DNA of 64,000 nt. It comes from Rhizobium oryzicola. GTDB lineage: Bacteria > Pseudomonadota > Alphaproteobacteria > Rhizobiales > Rhizobiaceae. The notes beneath the pieces were generated by a model. It searched no databases. It was not told the DNA's origin and was given only the letters and a program-made list of their open reading frames with translations. Within the stretch, counting starts at the first letter, position 1; each line of letters starts with the position of its first letter. The DNA lies in assembly GCF_030504645.1 (NCBI RefSeq), contig NZ_JAUKWQ010000002.1, forward strand, positions 248,001 to 312,000. The letters run 5' to 3'. The translations under genes were made by a program, and so were the position numbers. This document shows, one piece after another, positions 18,549 through 28,315 of the stretch.

Positions 18549-20756
18549 ATGGTCAAAAACCTCAGAAGATCTCTCGCATTGAAGCTTCTTGCTGTGAGTT
18601 TGGCGGTGATCTCCGTTATTCTGGTCGCCAGCTTCACCTTTATTGTGCTTCAGGTTCGCGAACGTGTTGTGAGTTCAACACTGGAGCAGGCACAACTGGA
18701 TGCAAAAAGTTCTGCCCAGAGCTTTAATGCCAAGATGAGCAATCTTGTAGGCGCAACGCGCTCCATGGCTGGTGAAGTGGAATCCGGGCTGGCCAAAGGA
18801 TACCTGACGCGGGAAATGGTGACGTCTTCGCTTCCCTCGCTGATCGATCGCTTTGATCTGGTTTTTGGCTCGTGGATGACCGAGGTCAACAAGGGTTTCG
18901 ACGGAAAGCTTGCGCCCGGCCAGAGCGAGGCGCAAGGCACCAATGCCGCCGGCATTTTCACGCCCTATTGGACGCGCGATAATAACGGGCACACACTTGT
19001 TCTGCCCGAAGCAATTGATGACACGGCGCCATACATGGCGCTTCCACTCAAGTCGAAGAAGACCTCGGCTACCGAACCCTACAAGGAAGAAAATGCTAAC
19101 GGCGTGTTGATGATGAGCATCGCCGAACCGGTCATGGTCAATGGTACCGTGCGGGGCATCTTTGGCGTCGATATCGCGCTTGGCGGGCTTGCCAATTCGC
19201 TGAAGGACGAGCGTCCCTTCGGCACCGGTCGCGTTTACCTGCTTTCCGGAACGGGAAAATGGCTGACCGCGCCGGAAGAAAACCTTGTCATGAAGGATTA
19301 TGGGCAGGAAGGCGCCAATCAGGTTAAGCAGGCGATCATGGATGGGAAGGTCACCACCATCGACGGCGTGAAGGGCGTCGATGGTGCAGAGGTCTACCGC
19401 GTGATCTACCCGTTTGCCCTGTCCGGGCTGAACACCCGCTGGTACATTGTCGAGGACGTGCCGGTCTCCGTGGTGTCATCGGTCGTCAACCAGCAGACCA
19501 TGATTCTGGTTCTGAGCGGACTTGCGATTCTCGCAGCCGTTGTCGTTGCGCTGCTTCTGGCGGCACGCATCTTCATCCAGAGGCCGCTGGGCGTATTGTT
19601 GAGCGAGGTGGGTCGGCTCTCCGGCGGACATTATGATAAGCCGGTATTCGGCCAGAACCGAAGCGATGAAGTGGGTGCGTTGGCAACAGCACTTGAAAGC
19701 TTCCGCCATAAGCTGAGCGAAGGACGCCAATTGGAGGCAACCAATGAGCGCCAACGTCTGGCTGCCGAAGAAGAGCGCGGCTTGACGGAACAGGAACGTG
19801 CGGCCGCGGCAGAAACGCAGCGTCGTATCGTAGAGGCTCTTGGCCATGGCCTTTCGCGCCTCTCGGATGGTGATTTGAGCTATCGGATTCAGCAGAGCTT
19901 CCCGGGTACCTACGAAGTTCTGCGCGAGGACTTCAACTCCGCGCTGAACAGCCTCGAGCAGACGATCGCACGTCTGAACCAGTCGGCTCACACCATCAGC
20001 GACGGCAGCGGTGAAATCAGCCGAAGCGCTGACCAACTCGCCAAACGCACGGAGCAGCAGGCGGCAAGTCTGGAAGAAAGTGCTGCCGCCTTGGGCGAAA
20101 TCGGGGAGAAGCTGAACGAGACCGCGCGAAATGCCGGCGAGGCGGCAAAGAAGGTCGATAGCGCCTGTGCCGATGCGCAGCGTTCCAGCCAGGTGGTACA
20201 GCGTGCGGTCGCCGCTATGGAGGGGATCGAGGATTCCTCCAACAAGGTATCGCAGATTATCGGGGTGATCGACGAGATCGCCTTCCAGACCAATCTGCTT
20301 GCACTGAACGCAGGTGTCGAGGCTGCACGTGCGGGCGAAGCGGGCAAGGGATTTGCCGTGGTGGCCCAGGAAGTCCGTGAGTTGGCCCAGCGTTCTGCAA
20401 GCGCCGCGAAGGAGATCAAGACCTTGATCTCGGCTTCGGGTGACCAGGTGCAGCACGGCGTGGCATTGGTTGGTGAAACTGGACAGGCGCTGAACCGTAT
20501 TGCCGACCAGGTGCAGAGCGTGAACGGGCTCATTCAGCATATTTCTCAATCGTCGCAGGAACAGGCATCCGGTCTTCGCGAGATCAACATCGCCGTCAAC
20601 CAGATGGACCAGATGACCCAGCAAAACGCGGCCATGGTGGAAGAGACATCCGCGGCATCGAGCATCCTCAATGATGAAGCCAGTGCGCTGCGGGAAATGG
20701 TCATGCATTTCAAGGTTAGCGCATCGTTCCAGTCAGGCACGCGCCGGGCCGCTTGA
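18549..20756 (+). CDS. Methyl-accepting chemotaxis protein with Cache sensor
   Basis: About 735 residues. A membrane segment at about 13-35 is followed by a large periplasmic dCache-type domain (to about 320; includes YWTRDNNG and [13 protein letters not shown]), then a second membrane segment, HAMP region, and a signalling domain with the hairpin tip [20 protein letters not shown]. The C-terminus (GTRRAA) lacks the CheR/CheB-tethering pentapeptide. ATG 18549 is chosen because GGGGA lies 5 bp upstream and [14 protein letters not shown] gives a proper N-terminus; in-frame ATGs at 18513 and 18537 are alternatives. It lies directly upstream of urtA in the same direction; ligand unknown. Confidence 0.9.
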   Translation: MVKNLRRSLALKLLAVSLAVISVILVASFTFIVLQVRERVVSSTLEQAQLDAKSSAQSFNAKMSNLVGATRSMAGEVESGLAKGYLTREMVTSSLPSLIDRFDLVFGSWMTEVNKGFDGKLAPGQSEAQGTNAAGIFTPYWTRDNNGHTLVLPEAIDDTAPYMALPLKSKKTSATEPYKEENANGVLMMSIAEPVMVNGTVRGIFGVDIALGGLANSLKDERPFGTGRVYLLSGTGKWLTAPEENLVMKDYGQEGANQVKQAIMDGKVTTIDGVKGVDGAEVYRVIYPFALSGLNTRWYIVEDVPVSVVSSVVNQQTMILVLSGLAILAAVVVALLLAARIFIQRPLGVLLSEVGRLSGGHYDKPVFGQNRSDEVGALATALESFRHKLSEGRQLEATNERQRLAAEEERGLTEQERAAAAETQRRIVEALGHGLSRLSDGDLSYRIQQSFPGTYEVLREDFNSALNSLEQTIARLNQSAHTISDGSGEISRSADQLAKRTEQQAASLEESAAALGEIGEKLNETARNAGEAAKKVDSACADAQRSSQVVQRAVAAMEGIEDSSNKVSQIIGVIDEIAFQTNLLALNAGVEAARAGEAGKGFAVVAQEVRELAQRSASAAKEIKTLISASGDQVQHGVALVGETGQALNRIADQVQSVNGLIQHISQSSQEQASGLREINIAVNQMDQMTQQNAAMVEETSAASSILNDEASALREMVMHFKVSASFQSGTRRAA

Positions 20757-20804
20757 GGGAGGTTTGAGCATCAATGCCGCCAGGTGGTGAATGGCGGCAC
20801 TCTC

Positions 20805-20820
20805 TACGTCAATTGACGTA
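20805..20820. promoter_or_regulatory. 16-bp perfect palindrome upstream of urtA
   Basis: TACGTCAATTGACGTA is fully self-complementary and lies about 95 bp before the urtA start, in the 157-bp gap after the chemoreceptor gene. Its right half contains TTGACG, usable as a -35 element. A plausible operator for urtABCDE; the binding protein is unknown. Confidence 0.45.
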
Positions 20821-20913
20821 TGCCGTTTTGCAGCGCAGCAGCCGATAGTCATCTCGCAAGCGCAACGGGCCGTCGGCTACCAGTTGCCAAAGAACGAGAA
20901 GAGGGGTTCCACC

Positions 20914-22203
20914 ATGACTATCAAGGCCCGGATCGGCGGCGCTATGCTCGCTGCCATCATGTCCGCAACGGCGCTTCAGGGCGCATTTGCTGCAGAAGAT
21001 ACCATCAAGATCGGCGTTCTCCATTCGCTCTCCGGCACCATGGCGATCTCCGAGACGACGTTGAAGGACGTCATGCTGATGCTCGTCGCCGAGCAGAACA
21101 AGAAGGGCGGCGTTCTCGGCAAGAAACTGGAAGCCGTTGTTGTCGACCCGGCATCCAACTGGCCGCTGTTTGCCGAAAAAGCGCGCGAACTGATTTCGAA
21201 GGACAAGGTCGCTGCCGTCTTCGGTTGCTGGACCTCCTCGTCGCGCAAGTCGGTTCTGCCGGTCTTCGAAGAGCTGAACTCGCTCCTGTTCTACCCAGTT
21301 CAGTATGAAGGCGAAGAATCCTCGCGCAACATCATCTACACCGGTGCCGCGCCGAACCAGCAGGCCATTCCGGCCGTCGATTACCTCATGAACTCGGAAG
21401 GCGTTCAGCGCTGGGTTCTGGAAGGCACCGACTACGTCTATCCGCAGACGACCAACAAGATCCTGAAGGCCTATCTGATGTCGAAGGGCGTCAAGGAAGC
21501 CGACATCATGATCAACTACACGCCGTTCGGCTTCTCTGACTGGCAGACGGAAGTCTCCAAGATCAAGTCATTCGGCTCGGCCGGCAAGAAGACTGCCGTC
21601 GTGTCCACCATCAACGGCGACGCGAACGTTCCGTTCTACAAGGAACTCGGCAACCAGGGCATCAAGGCGCAGGATATCCCTGTGGTCGCCTTCTCCGTGG
21701 GTGAAGAAGAACTGGCCGGTATCGACACCAAGCCGCTCGTCGGTCACCTTGCTGCCTGGAACTACTTCCAGTCCGTTGATGCGCCGGTCAATGCGGAATT
21801 CATCAAGACCTGGCATGCCTTCACCAAGAACGACAAGCGCGTCACGAACGACCCGATGGAAGCCGCCTATATCGGCTTCAATGCCTGGGTAAAGGCTGTT
21901 GAAGCTGCCGGCACCACCGACACCGACAAGGTGATCGACTCGATCGTCGGCGTCTCCGTGCCGAACCTGTCGGGCGGTTACTCCACCGTTATGCCGAACC
22001 ACCACATCACCAAGCCCGTGCTGATTGGCGAAATCCAGGCCAACGGCCAGTTCGACATCGTCCAGCAGACGCCTCAGGTTGTCGGCGACGAATGGTCGGA
22101 CTACCTGCCGGACTCCAAGGACCTGATCTCCGATTGGCGCAAGCCCATGTCTTGCGGCAACTTCAATGTGAAGACCGGCAAGTGCGGCGGCAAGGGCTCC
22201 TGA
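20914..22203 (+). CDS. urtA: Urea ABC transporter substrate-binding protein
   Basis: 429-residue periplasmic protein. Signal peptide MTIKARIGGAMLAAIMSATA with cleavage near AFA-AE. The mature start DTIKIGVLHSLSGTMAISET and the segments VFGCWTSSSRKSVLPVFEE and LLFYPVQYEGEESS are diagnostic for UrtA (urea/short-amide binding) rather than LivJ. The end CGNFNVKTGKCGGKGS is also typical. The start is set by the signal peptide and GAGGGG upstream. First gene of urtABCDE. Confidence 0.95.
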   Translation: MTIKARIGGAMLAAIMSATALQGAFAAEDTIKIGVLHSLSGTMAISETTLKDVMLMLVAEQNKKGGVLGKKLEAVVVDPASNWPLFAEKARELISKDKVAAVFGCWTSSSRKSVLPVFEELNSLLFYPVQYEGEESSRNIIYTGAAPNQQAIPAVDYLMNSEGVQRWVLEGTDYVYPQTTNKILKAYLMSKGVKEADIMINYTPFGFSDWQTEVSKIKSFGSAGKKTAVVSTINGDANVPFYKELGNQGIKAQDIPVVAFSVGEEELAGIDTKPLVGHLAAWNYFQSVDAPVNAEFIKTWHAFTKNDKRVTNDPMEAAYIGFNAWVKAVEAAGTTDTDKVIDSIVGVSVPNLSGGYSTVMPNHHITKPVLIGEIQANGQFDIVQQTPQVVGDEWSDYLPDSKDLISDWRKPMSCGNFNVKTGKCGGKGS

Positions 22204-22276
22204 TCCTCTGACGTTCCCTGACCTCAAACTTGCCGCGGGCAGGGGCATCCTTGCCCGCGGTCTTTCCCAATTTTCA

Positions 22277-22457
22277 CCCCCCCTCTGTCCTGCCGGACAT
22301 CTCCCCCACAAGGGGGGAGATCAGCTAGAGGCTGGCCAACCATTCCCACAATGGCTCCTGATGGTCGCTTGTTGGGAAGCCTGATTTGGAAATGGCGTGC
22401 GTGCTGCAGAGTGATCTCCCCCCTTGTGGGGGAGATGTCCGGCAGGACAGAGGGGGG
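22277..22457. repeat. RIME-like element with 46-bp inverted arms, urtA-urtB gap
   Basis: Left arm 22277-22323 and right arm 22412-22457 are perfect reverse complements. Each arm itself folds: GTCC-TGCC-GGAC followed by CTCCCCC-ACAA-GGGGGGAG. The core of about 88 bp differs from that of the second copy at 26051. This resembles the intergenic mosaic palindromic elements of Rhizobiaceae. The end of the right arm (AGAGGGGGG) stands 3 bp before the urtB ATG and supplies its Shine-Dalgarno sequence. Confidence 0.85.
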
Positions 22458-22460
22458 CTA

Positions 22461-24116
22461 ATGAAGATGTCTGCCATACTTCTGAAGGGGCGACGGATGT
22501 ATCTGCGACCAGTGCGCATTCTGGCCATTCTGCTGGGCCTCATCTTGGGATTTGCCACCGCTGCGTCAAGCGCAGCCGATGACCCTGCCGCTTTGATCAA
22601 GGCGCTTGGCACCGCCAACTTCGAGCAGGCCGAAGCCATCATTGCCGATCTCGGCAAGACGGGCGATACGCGGATTGTGCCGGCTCTCGAAGCCTTTGCT
22701 GCGGGCGATCTCTATGTGCGCAAGTCCGACAGCCAGGTCTTCATCGCGAAGGCCGCGGGATCAGGCTTCACGCTGATCGATCCGGTTACGGGTGCTAGCG
22801 CTGGCGAAGCGCCGAAGAGTGCGATCACCAAGATCAAGATCAACAACAGTCTCCGGCGCGCGATCAGCTCTGCCCAGGGTGGCCTGACGCTGCTCAGCCC
22901 GGACAAGGTCGTCCGGCTGCAGGCAGCCGACTCCGTGCTGAAATCGCCGAGCGCCGAAAATCTCGAATTGCTGGAAGCCGCGCTGGCGAAGGAAACCGAC
23001 CGCGCCGTGAAGCTCCGCATGGAGCAGGCCCGCGCGGTGTCGTTGTTGTCCTCCGACCGCCCTGTGGACCAAAAGCGCGCGGCAATTGCGACGTTGCAGA
23101 GTCTTGGCGGGCGTGACGCGATCGGCATCCTGATGACGGCAGCCCCGACACTCGATCCGGCGCTGAAGGGCGACCTGGACGCCGCGATCAAGAAGATCGA
23201 GGGTACGCTGGCCCTGTGGGATGCAGCGCAGAACATCTGGTATGGCCTGTCGCTCGGTTCGGTGCTGCTGCTTGCCGCGATCGGCCTCTCCATCACCTTC
23301 GGCGTGATGGGCATCATTAATATGGCGCATGGCGAGATGGTGATGCTGGGCGCCTATTCCACCTTCGTGGTGCAGGAGATCATCCGCACGAAATTCCCCG
23401 GTGCGTTCGATTATTCGCTGGCCATCGCATTGCCGGTCGCCTTCGTGGTGACGGGGGCTGCCGGTCTCATCATCGAACGCGGCGTCATCCGCTTCCTCTA
23501 TGGCCGTCCGCTGGAAACGCTGCTGGCCACCTGGGGTGTCTCGCTGGTGCTGCAGCAGCTGGTGCGCTCCATCTTCGGGCCAACGAACCGCGAGGTTGGC
23601 AATCCCAGCTGGATGTCCGGTTCGTTCCCGCTCGGCGGAATGCAGGTCACCTGGAACCGCATGTGGATCGTGCTGTTCTCGCTGACGATCTTCCTCGGAC
23701 TTCTGCTTCTGATGAAGCGGTCCTTCTTCGGGCTGATGATGCGGGCGGTGACGCAGAACCGGCGCATGGCCTCCTCCATGGGCATCAGAACGCCCTGGGT
23801 TGATGCCTTTACCTTCGCGCTCGGCTCCGGCATTGCCGGTATTGCCGGGGTGGCGCTCTCCCAGATCGACAACGTCTCCCCCAATCTCGGCCAATCCTAC
23901 ATCATCGACAGCTTCATGGTTGTCGTGTTCGGGGGTGTCGGCAATCTCTGGGGAACGCTGGTCGGCGCGCTGACGCTCGGTGTCCTCAACAAGTTCCTTG
24001 AGCCCTGGGTTGGCGCGGTTCTCGGCAAGATCCTGGTGCTGGTGCTGATCATTCTCTTCATCCAGAAGCGTCCGCGCGGTCTGTTCGCACTCAAGGGAAG
24101 GGCGATCGAAGCATGA
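22461..24116 (+). CDS. urtB: Urea ABC transporter permease UrtB
   Basis: 551 residues, long for a permease because UrtB has an N-terminal secreted-type region: a signal-like segment (LAILLGLILGFATAASSA) and a helical domain of about 220 residues precede the LivH-like permease core (GLSLGSVLLLAAIGLSITFG, MGIINMAHGEMVMLGAYST). The coupling loop is AVTQNRRMASSMGIRT. ATG 22461 is chosen; the frame is open further upstream only because of the repeat. The 4-bp overlap with urtC (ATGA) implies coupling. Confidence 0.94.
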   Translation: MKMSAILLKGRRMYLRPVRILAILLGLILGFATAASSAADDPAALIKALGTANFEQAEAIIADLGKTGDTRIVPALEAFAAGDLYVRKSDSQVFIAKAAGSGFTLIDPVTGASAGEAPKSAITKIKINNSLRRAISSAQGGLTLLSPDKVVRLQAADSVLKSPSAENLELLEAALAKETDRAVKLRMEQARAVSLLSSDRPVDQKRAAIATLQSLGGRDAIGILMTAAPTLDPALKGDLDAAIKKIEGTLALWDAAQNIWYGLSLGSVLLLAAIGLSITFGVMGIINMAHGEMVMLGAYSTFVVQEIIRTKFPGAFDYSLAIALPVAFVVTGAAGLIIERGVIRFLYGRPLETLLATWGVSLVLQQLVRSIFGPTNREVGNPSWMSGSFPLGGMQVTWNRMWIVLFSLTIFLGLLLLMKRSFFGLMMRAVTQNRRMASSMGIRTPWVDAFTFALGSGIAGIAGVALSQIDNVSPNLGQSYIIDSFMVVVFGGVGNLWGTLVGALTLGVLNKFLEPWVGAVLGKILVLVLIILFIQKRPRGLFALKGRAIEA

Positions 24117-25264
24117 TTACGAGCTTTTTTCTCCGCGCACTGGAAGGGCGTATCGTCGCCATGGTGGCGGTGCTGCTGGGTTTTGCGGTGCTGGTGCCGA
24201 TGAGCAATCTGCTGCTTGGGCCCGATAATCCGCTGCATGTGCCGACCTATGTGATGTCGCTGCTCGGCAAGTATCTCTGCTACGCGCTTCTGGCGCTAGC
24301 GCTGGATCTCGTCTGGGGGTATTGCGGCATTCTCTCCCTTGGTCATGGCGCCTTCTTCTCGCTCGGCGGTTATGCCATGGGCATGTATCTGATGCGCCAG
24401 ATCGGTAGCCGCGGCGTCTATGGCGACCCCATCCTTCCCGACTTCATGGTCTTCCTCAACTGGAAGCAGTTGCCCTGGTTCTGGTACGGCTTCGACATGT
24501 TCTGGTTCGCGGCACTGATGGTGCTGGTCGTGCCGGGTCTGCTCGCCTTCGTGTTCGGATGGTTCGCCTTCCGCTCGCGCGTCAACGGCGTCTATCTATC
24601 GATCATCACGCAGGCGATGACCTATGCGCTCCTGCTCGCCTTCTTCCGCAACGATATGGGTTTCGGCGGCAATAACGGCCTGACGGACTACAAGGACATT
24701 CTCGGCTTCTCCGTTCAGTCGGATGGCACCCGCTCGGTTCTGTTTGCCCTGTCGGCAATCATGCTGGCGCTCTGCCTGATCCTGGCGTCTGCCATCGTTC
24801 GCTCGAAGTTCGGCAAGGTGCTGCTCGGCGTGCGCGATGCCGAAAGCCGGGTGCGCTTCCTGGGCTTTAGGGTGGAGAACATCAAGCTCTTCACCTTCGT
24901 CGTCTCGGCGATGATGGCGGGCATTGCAGGCGCGCTGTTCGTGCCGCAGGTCGGCATCATCAATCCGGGCGAATTTGCCCCGGCCAATTCCATCGAGGTC
25001 GTCATCTGGACGGCGGTCGGCGGGCGTTCCACGCTGATCGGTCCGATCATCGGTGCCGTGCTGGTCAACGGCGGCAAGACGATCTTCACCGGCGTTTTCC
25101 CAGAATTCTGGCTGTTTGCGCTGGGTGGCCTCTTCGTGCTCGTCACGCTGTTCCTGCCCAAGGGCATTGTCGGCACGGTCGCCCAAGCGCTCGCCAAGCG
25201 GCGGGCAGCACAGGCGGCGGAAACGCCGACGCATCTTAACGGCAAGCCCCAGGCGGCGGAGTGA
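24113..25264 (+). CDS. urtC: Urea ABC transporter permease UrtC
   Basis: 383-residue LivM-like permease with about ten hydrophobic segments. CYALLALALDLVWGYCGILS and LGHGAFFSLGGYAMGMYLMR are UrtC-typical. VRDAESRVRFLGFRVENIK is the ATPase coupling loop, and the C-terminal LFLPKGIVGTV ends the permease core. Overlaps urtB by 4 bp; urtD starts 6 bp after its stop. Confidence 0.94.
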   Translation: MITSFFLRALEGRIVAMVAVLLGFAVLVPMSNLLLGPDNPLHVPTYVMSLLGKYLCYALLALALDLVWGYCGILSLGHGAFFSLGGYAMGMYLMRQIGSRGVYGDPILPDFMVFLNWKQLPWFWYGFDMFWFAALMVLVVPGLLAFVFGWFAFRSRVNGVYLSIITQAMTYALLLAFFRNDMGFGGNNGLTDYKDILGFSVQSDGTRSVLFALSAIMLALCLILASAIVRSKFGKVLLGVRDAESRVRFLGFRVENIKLFTFVVSAMMAGIAGALFVPQVGIINPGEFAPANSIEVVIWTAVGGRSTLIGPIIGAVLVNGGKTIFTGVFPEFWLFALGGLFVLVTLFLPKGIVGTVAQALAKRRAAQAAETPTHLNGKPQAAE

Positions 25265-25270
25265 GGTCAG

Positions 25271-26026
25271 ATGATCGACAAGACTACCAACAGCCTTCTC
25301 TACCTCAACGGTGTTTCCGTTTCCTTCGATGGTTTCAAAGCGCTGAACTCGCTATCCTTTACCGTCGAGCCCGGTGAGCTTCGCGCCATCATCGGTCCGA
25401 ACGGTGCCGGCAAGACGACGATGATGGACATCATCACCGGCAAGACGCGGCCGGACAGCGGTGATGTCTATTTCGATGGCGGCAAGATCGACCTTACCAA
25501 GAAGGACGAGGCGGAGATTGCCCAGCTCGGCATTGGCCGCAAGTTCCAGAAGCCGACCGTGTTTGAAAGCCATACTGTGTGGGACAATCTGGAACTGGCG
25601 CTGAACCGCAATCGCGGCGTCTTCGCAACCCTGTTCTATCGCCTGTCGGCGGAGGACAAGAATCGCATCGAGGAAATCCTGACCACCGTTCGCCTGACGC
25701 ATCGCCGTGATGAGCTGGCCGCCAATCTCTCCCACGGCCAGAAGCAGTGGCTGGAGATCGGCATGCTGCTCGCGCAGGAGCCGAAGCTTCTGCTGGTGGA
25801 TGAACCTGTGGCCGGCATGACCGATGCGGAAACCGCCGAAACCGCCATTCTGCTGCGCGAGATTGCCAAGACCCGATCGGTCGTGGTGGTCGAGCACGAC
25901 ATGGGCTTCATCCGCGATCTCGGGGTGAAGGTGACGTGCCTTGCGGAAGGTTCGGTTCTGGCCGAGGGGTCGATTGATTTCGTGTCGTCCGATCCGAAGG
26001 TCATCGAGAACTATTTGGGACGGTGA
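25271..26026 (+). CDS. urtD: Urea ABC transporter ATPase UrtD
   Basis: 251-residue ATPase. Walker A GPNGAGKTT, the UrtD-specific IGRKFQKPTVFESHTVWDNL, signature LSHGQKQWLEIGMLL, Walker B LLLVDEPVAGM and H-loop VEHDMGFIR are visible. It pairs with UrtE on the inner face of the UrtBC channel. The next gene is separated by about 257 bp holding a RIME-like element, unusual for genes that are normally adjacent. Confidence 0.94.
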   Translation: MIDKTTNSLLYLNGVSVSFDGFKALNSLSFTVEPGELRAIIGPNGAGKTTMMDIITGKTRPDSGDVYFDGGKIDLTKKDEAEIAQLGIGRKFQKPTVFESHTVWDNLELALNRNRGVFATLFYRLSAEDKNRIEEILTTVRLTHRRDELAANLSHGQKQWLEIGMLLAQEPKLLLVDEPVAGMTDAETAETAILLREIAKTRSVVVVEHDMGFIRDLGVKVTCLAEGSVLAEGSIDFVSSDPKVIENYLGR

Positions 26027-26050
26027 GGGGTATCTATGCGGATTACGTCA

Positions 26051-26247
26051 CCCCCCTCTGTCCTGCCGGACATCTCCCCCACAAGGGGGGAGATCAGCTG
26101 GGCGCCGACCTTTTGCACCAGATCAAGCAGGCTCTCTTTATCGGAAGGTCACACCAGGCATTCGAACACCGTTGGAGGGGGAGCGAGCGACCGCCTCTTT
26201 CTGATCTCCCCCCTTGTGGGGGAGATGCCCGGCAGGGCAGAGGGGGG
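26051..26247. repeat. Second RIME-like element, urtD-urtE gap
   Basis: Left arm 26051-26096 is identical to the left arm of the copy at 22277. The right arm 26202-26247 is its reverse complement with two changes, GTCC..GGAC becoming GCCC..GGGC, which are compensatory and keep the small hairpin. The core of about 105 bp is unrelated to the other copy. It lies between urtD and urtE, in the transcribed operon. Confidence 0.85.
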
Positions 26248-26283
26248 TTACGCTCCCTTCCAAAACAAAACAGGGGGCGCACC

Positions 26284-26979
26284 ATGCTGACAGTCAACAA
26301 CGTCAATCTTCACTACGGTGCCGCCCAGGCACTGCGCGGTGTTTCCGTGAATGCGCCGATGGGCAAGATCACCTGCGTGCTCGGCCGAAACGGCGTCGGC
26401 AAAAGTTCGCTGCTGCGCGCCATCACCGGCCAGCATCCGGTGAGTGCAGGCACGATCGCCTTCGAGGGTGAGAGCCTGAACGGTCTGGCACCCTATAATC
26501 GCGCCAAGCTCGGTATCGGCTACGTGCCGCAGGGGCGAGAAATCTTTCCGCTGCTGACAGTGCAGGAGAATTTGGAAACGGGCTATGCGCCGCTTGCGCG
26601 CAAGGATCGCTTCATTCCCGACGACATCTTCAGCCTCTTCCCAGTGCTGCAATCCATGCTCGGGCGACGCGGAGGCGACCTCTCAGGCGGCCAACAGCAG
26701 CAGCTCGCCATCGGGCGGGCGATGGTGACGCGTCCCAAGGTGTTGGTCCTCGACGAGCCCACCGAAGGCATTCAACCCTCGATCATCAAGGATATCGGCC
26801 GGGCCATCCGCTACTTGCGAGACAGCACAGGCATGGCCATCCTGCTTGTGGAACAGTATCTGGATTTCTGCCGGGAGCTTGCAGATCACGTCTATATCAT
26901 GGATCGTGGCGAAATCGTGCACGAAGGGGGTGCCGAAACCCTGGATACGGCAGAAGCAAGGCGACACCTGACCGTTTAA
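26284..26979 (+). CDS. urtE: Urea ABC transporter ATPase UrtE
   Basis: 231-residue ATPase. Walker A GRNGVGKSS, the conserved GYVPQGREIFPLLTVQENL, signature LSGGQQQQLAIGRAM, Walker B VLVLDEPTEGIQP and H-loop-type VEQYLDF are present. The start is fixed at ATG 26284 by the family N-terminus (MLTVNNVNLHYGAAQALRGV) and AGGGGGCG upstream. Last gene of urtABCDE; about 112 bp separate it from the esterase gene. Confidence 0.94.
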   Translation: MLTVNNVNLHYGAAQALRGVSVNAPMGKITCVLGRNGVGKSSLLRAITGQHPVSAGTIAFEGESLNGLAPYNRAKLGIGYVPQGREIFPLLTVQENLETGYAPLARKDRFIPDDIFSLFPVLQSMLGRRGGDLSGGQQQQLAIGRAMVTRPKVLVLDEPTEGIQPSIIKDIGRAIRYLRDSTGMAILLVEQYLDFCRELADHVYIMDRGEIVHEGGAETLDTAEARRHLTV

Positions 26980-27091
26980 CCTTTATTAATGCATGGCTCA
27001 CGCGAATTTCAAAGGTTTCAAAGCATCATCTAATATGGTAGGAACGGCGCGCTTTCTGACACAGTATCGAAATGCCCTTCCCCTCCTATCG

Positions 27092-28315
27092 ATGAGGCGC
27101 TTGATGCCATTTGGTTTCGTGACTGCATTCCCCTTTGCGCGCGCTTTTGCCCGCCCTCTTGCTAACATAGCTGCGGCGGGGGCGATTTTTCTGGGCGCGA
27201 CTGCCATGGCGCAGGCAGCGGGATGCGGAACGCCGGTCCAATCAGGCTATCAAACACTGACCGTGCCGGTTGGTTCCATCGAGCGCCATGCAGTTATCTA
27301 TATTCCTCCCGCTTACACGGGCAGTGAAAAACTTTCCGTTGTATTCGACTTCCATGGCAGCAACAGCAATCCGCGCGGGCAGATGGAGCGCAGCTCCTTC
27401 GACAAGGTGGCGGCCAAGGAAGGTTTCATCGTCGTGGCGCCGCAAGGCAGCCTCAGCGGCAAGATGCCGGATACCTATGCCTGGAACGTGCCCTTCGTGA
27501 CGACGCAAGAGGGCGGGCTGGACGAGATCCCGTTTATCAAGGCAACCGTGGAAGCCGTGAAGCAGGACTTTTGCGTCGATCCCACGAAGATCTTCGCGTC
27601 CGGTTATTCCGGCGGTGGGCGGATGCTGTCCGCCTATGTCTGCTCCGGTGCCAGTGATTTCGCTTCGGTTGGTTTCGTCAATTCCATGCGGGCGGGCCTG
27701 CCCGTCGAGCGGGATGGCAAATGGGGTCCGGACCCTGCGAGCTGCAATCCCGCGCGTCCGCTTTCCGTGATTGCCTTTGCTGGACAGAAGGATGTGACCA
27801 ATCCTTACGTGGGCGGCGGCAAACCCTACTGGCAGTACAGTTTCAAGGTCGCGCTGCAGCGCTGGACCGAACTGGACAATTGCAAGGGGAATGGCGTTTC
27901 CGAAAGCGCCGATGGCGTGACCTACAGCCTGTATGGCACCTGCGGCAATGGTGCGCGCATTGCGACCTATGAGTTCGCCGATGCCGATCACGAATGGCCG
28001 ACGCCGAGCTCCAAGCAGCGCGTCATGGCCGCTGCCGCTGAATCGCAGGCAGGGGTCGTGAAGGTTTCGGCGGCGAAGAAGCCATCTTTCGATCCGAATG
28101 TTGATCCGGCGCAGCGGATGTGGGACTTCTTCCGCAAGGCCGATAGTACCGATCTCGTCGCCAAGGCCACGCCTGCAGCTGCCAAGGCAAAGGCTGTGGT
28201 GGTGGTGTGCGGTGCGGATGCTGCGGCGGATCAGAATGCCGAGGGGATGACGTGCAGCAACAGCCAGCCGGTCGACCAGCGCCGCAGCGCGCTCGGGGCA
28301 AAGGGCGCCTTGTAA
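27092..28315 (+). CDS. Secreted PHB-depolymerase/LpqC-like esterase
   Basis: About 407-residue alpha/beta hydrolase of the COG3509 type. A hydrophobic signal segment ([20 protein letters not shown]) precedes the mature domain. [15 protein letters not shown] is the oxyanion region and [17 protein letters not shown] holds the nucleophile Ser. DADHEWPTP supplies the likely catalytic His. The C-terminus is Ala/Lys-rich with two cysteines. The start is uncertain: the frame opens at 26993, but 27092 ([10 protein letters not shown]) gives a better signal peptide. It sits between the urea transporter and urease genes, and its end overlaps ureD by 64 bp. Substrate unknown. Confidence 0.75.
   Translation: MRRLMPFGFVTAFPFARAFARPLANIAAAGAIFLGATAMAQAAGCGTPVQSGYQTLTVPVGSIERHAVIYIPPAYTGSEKLSVVFDFHGSNSNPRGQMERSSFDKVAAKEGFIVVAPQGSLSGKMPDTYAWNVPFVTTQEGGLDEIPFIKATVEAVKQDFCVDPTKIFASGYSGGGRMLSAYVCSGASDFASVGFVNSMRAGLPVERDGKWGPDPASCNPARPLSVIAFAGQKDVTNPYVGGGKPYWQYSFKVALQRWTELDNCKGNGVSESADGVTYSLYGTCGNGARIATYEFADADHEWPTPSSKQRVMAAAAESQAGVVKVSAAKKPSFDPNVDPAQRMWDFFRKADSTDLVAKATPAAAKAKAVVVVCGADAAADQNAEGMTCSNSQPVDQRRSALGAKGAL

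Noticed and set aside
20805..20914. Sigma-54 promoter upstream of urtA
   Set aside because: No GG-N10-GC pair found near the palindrome.
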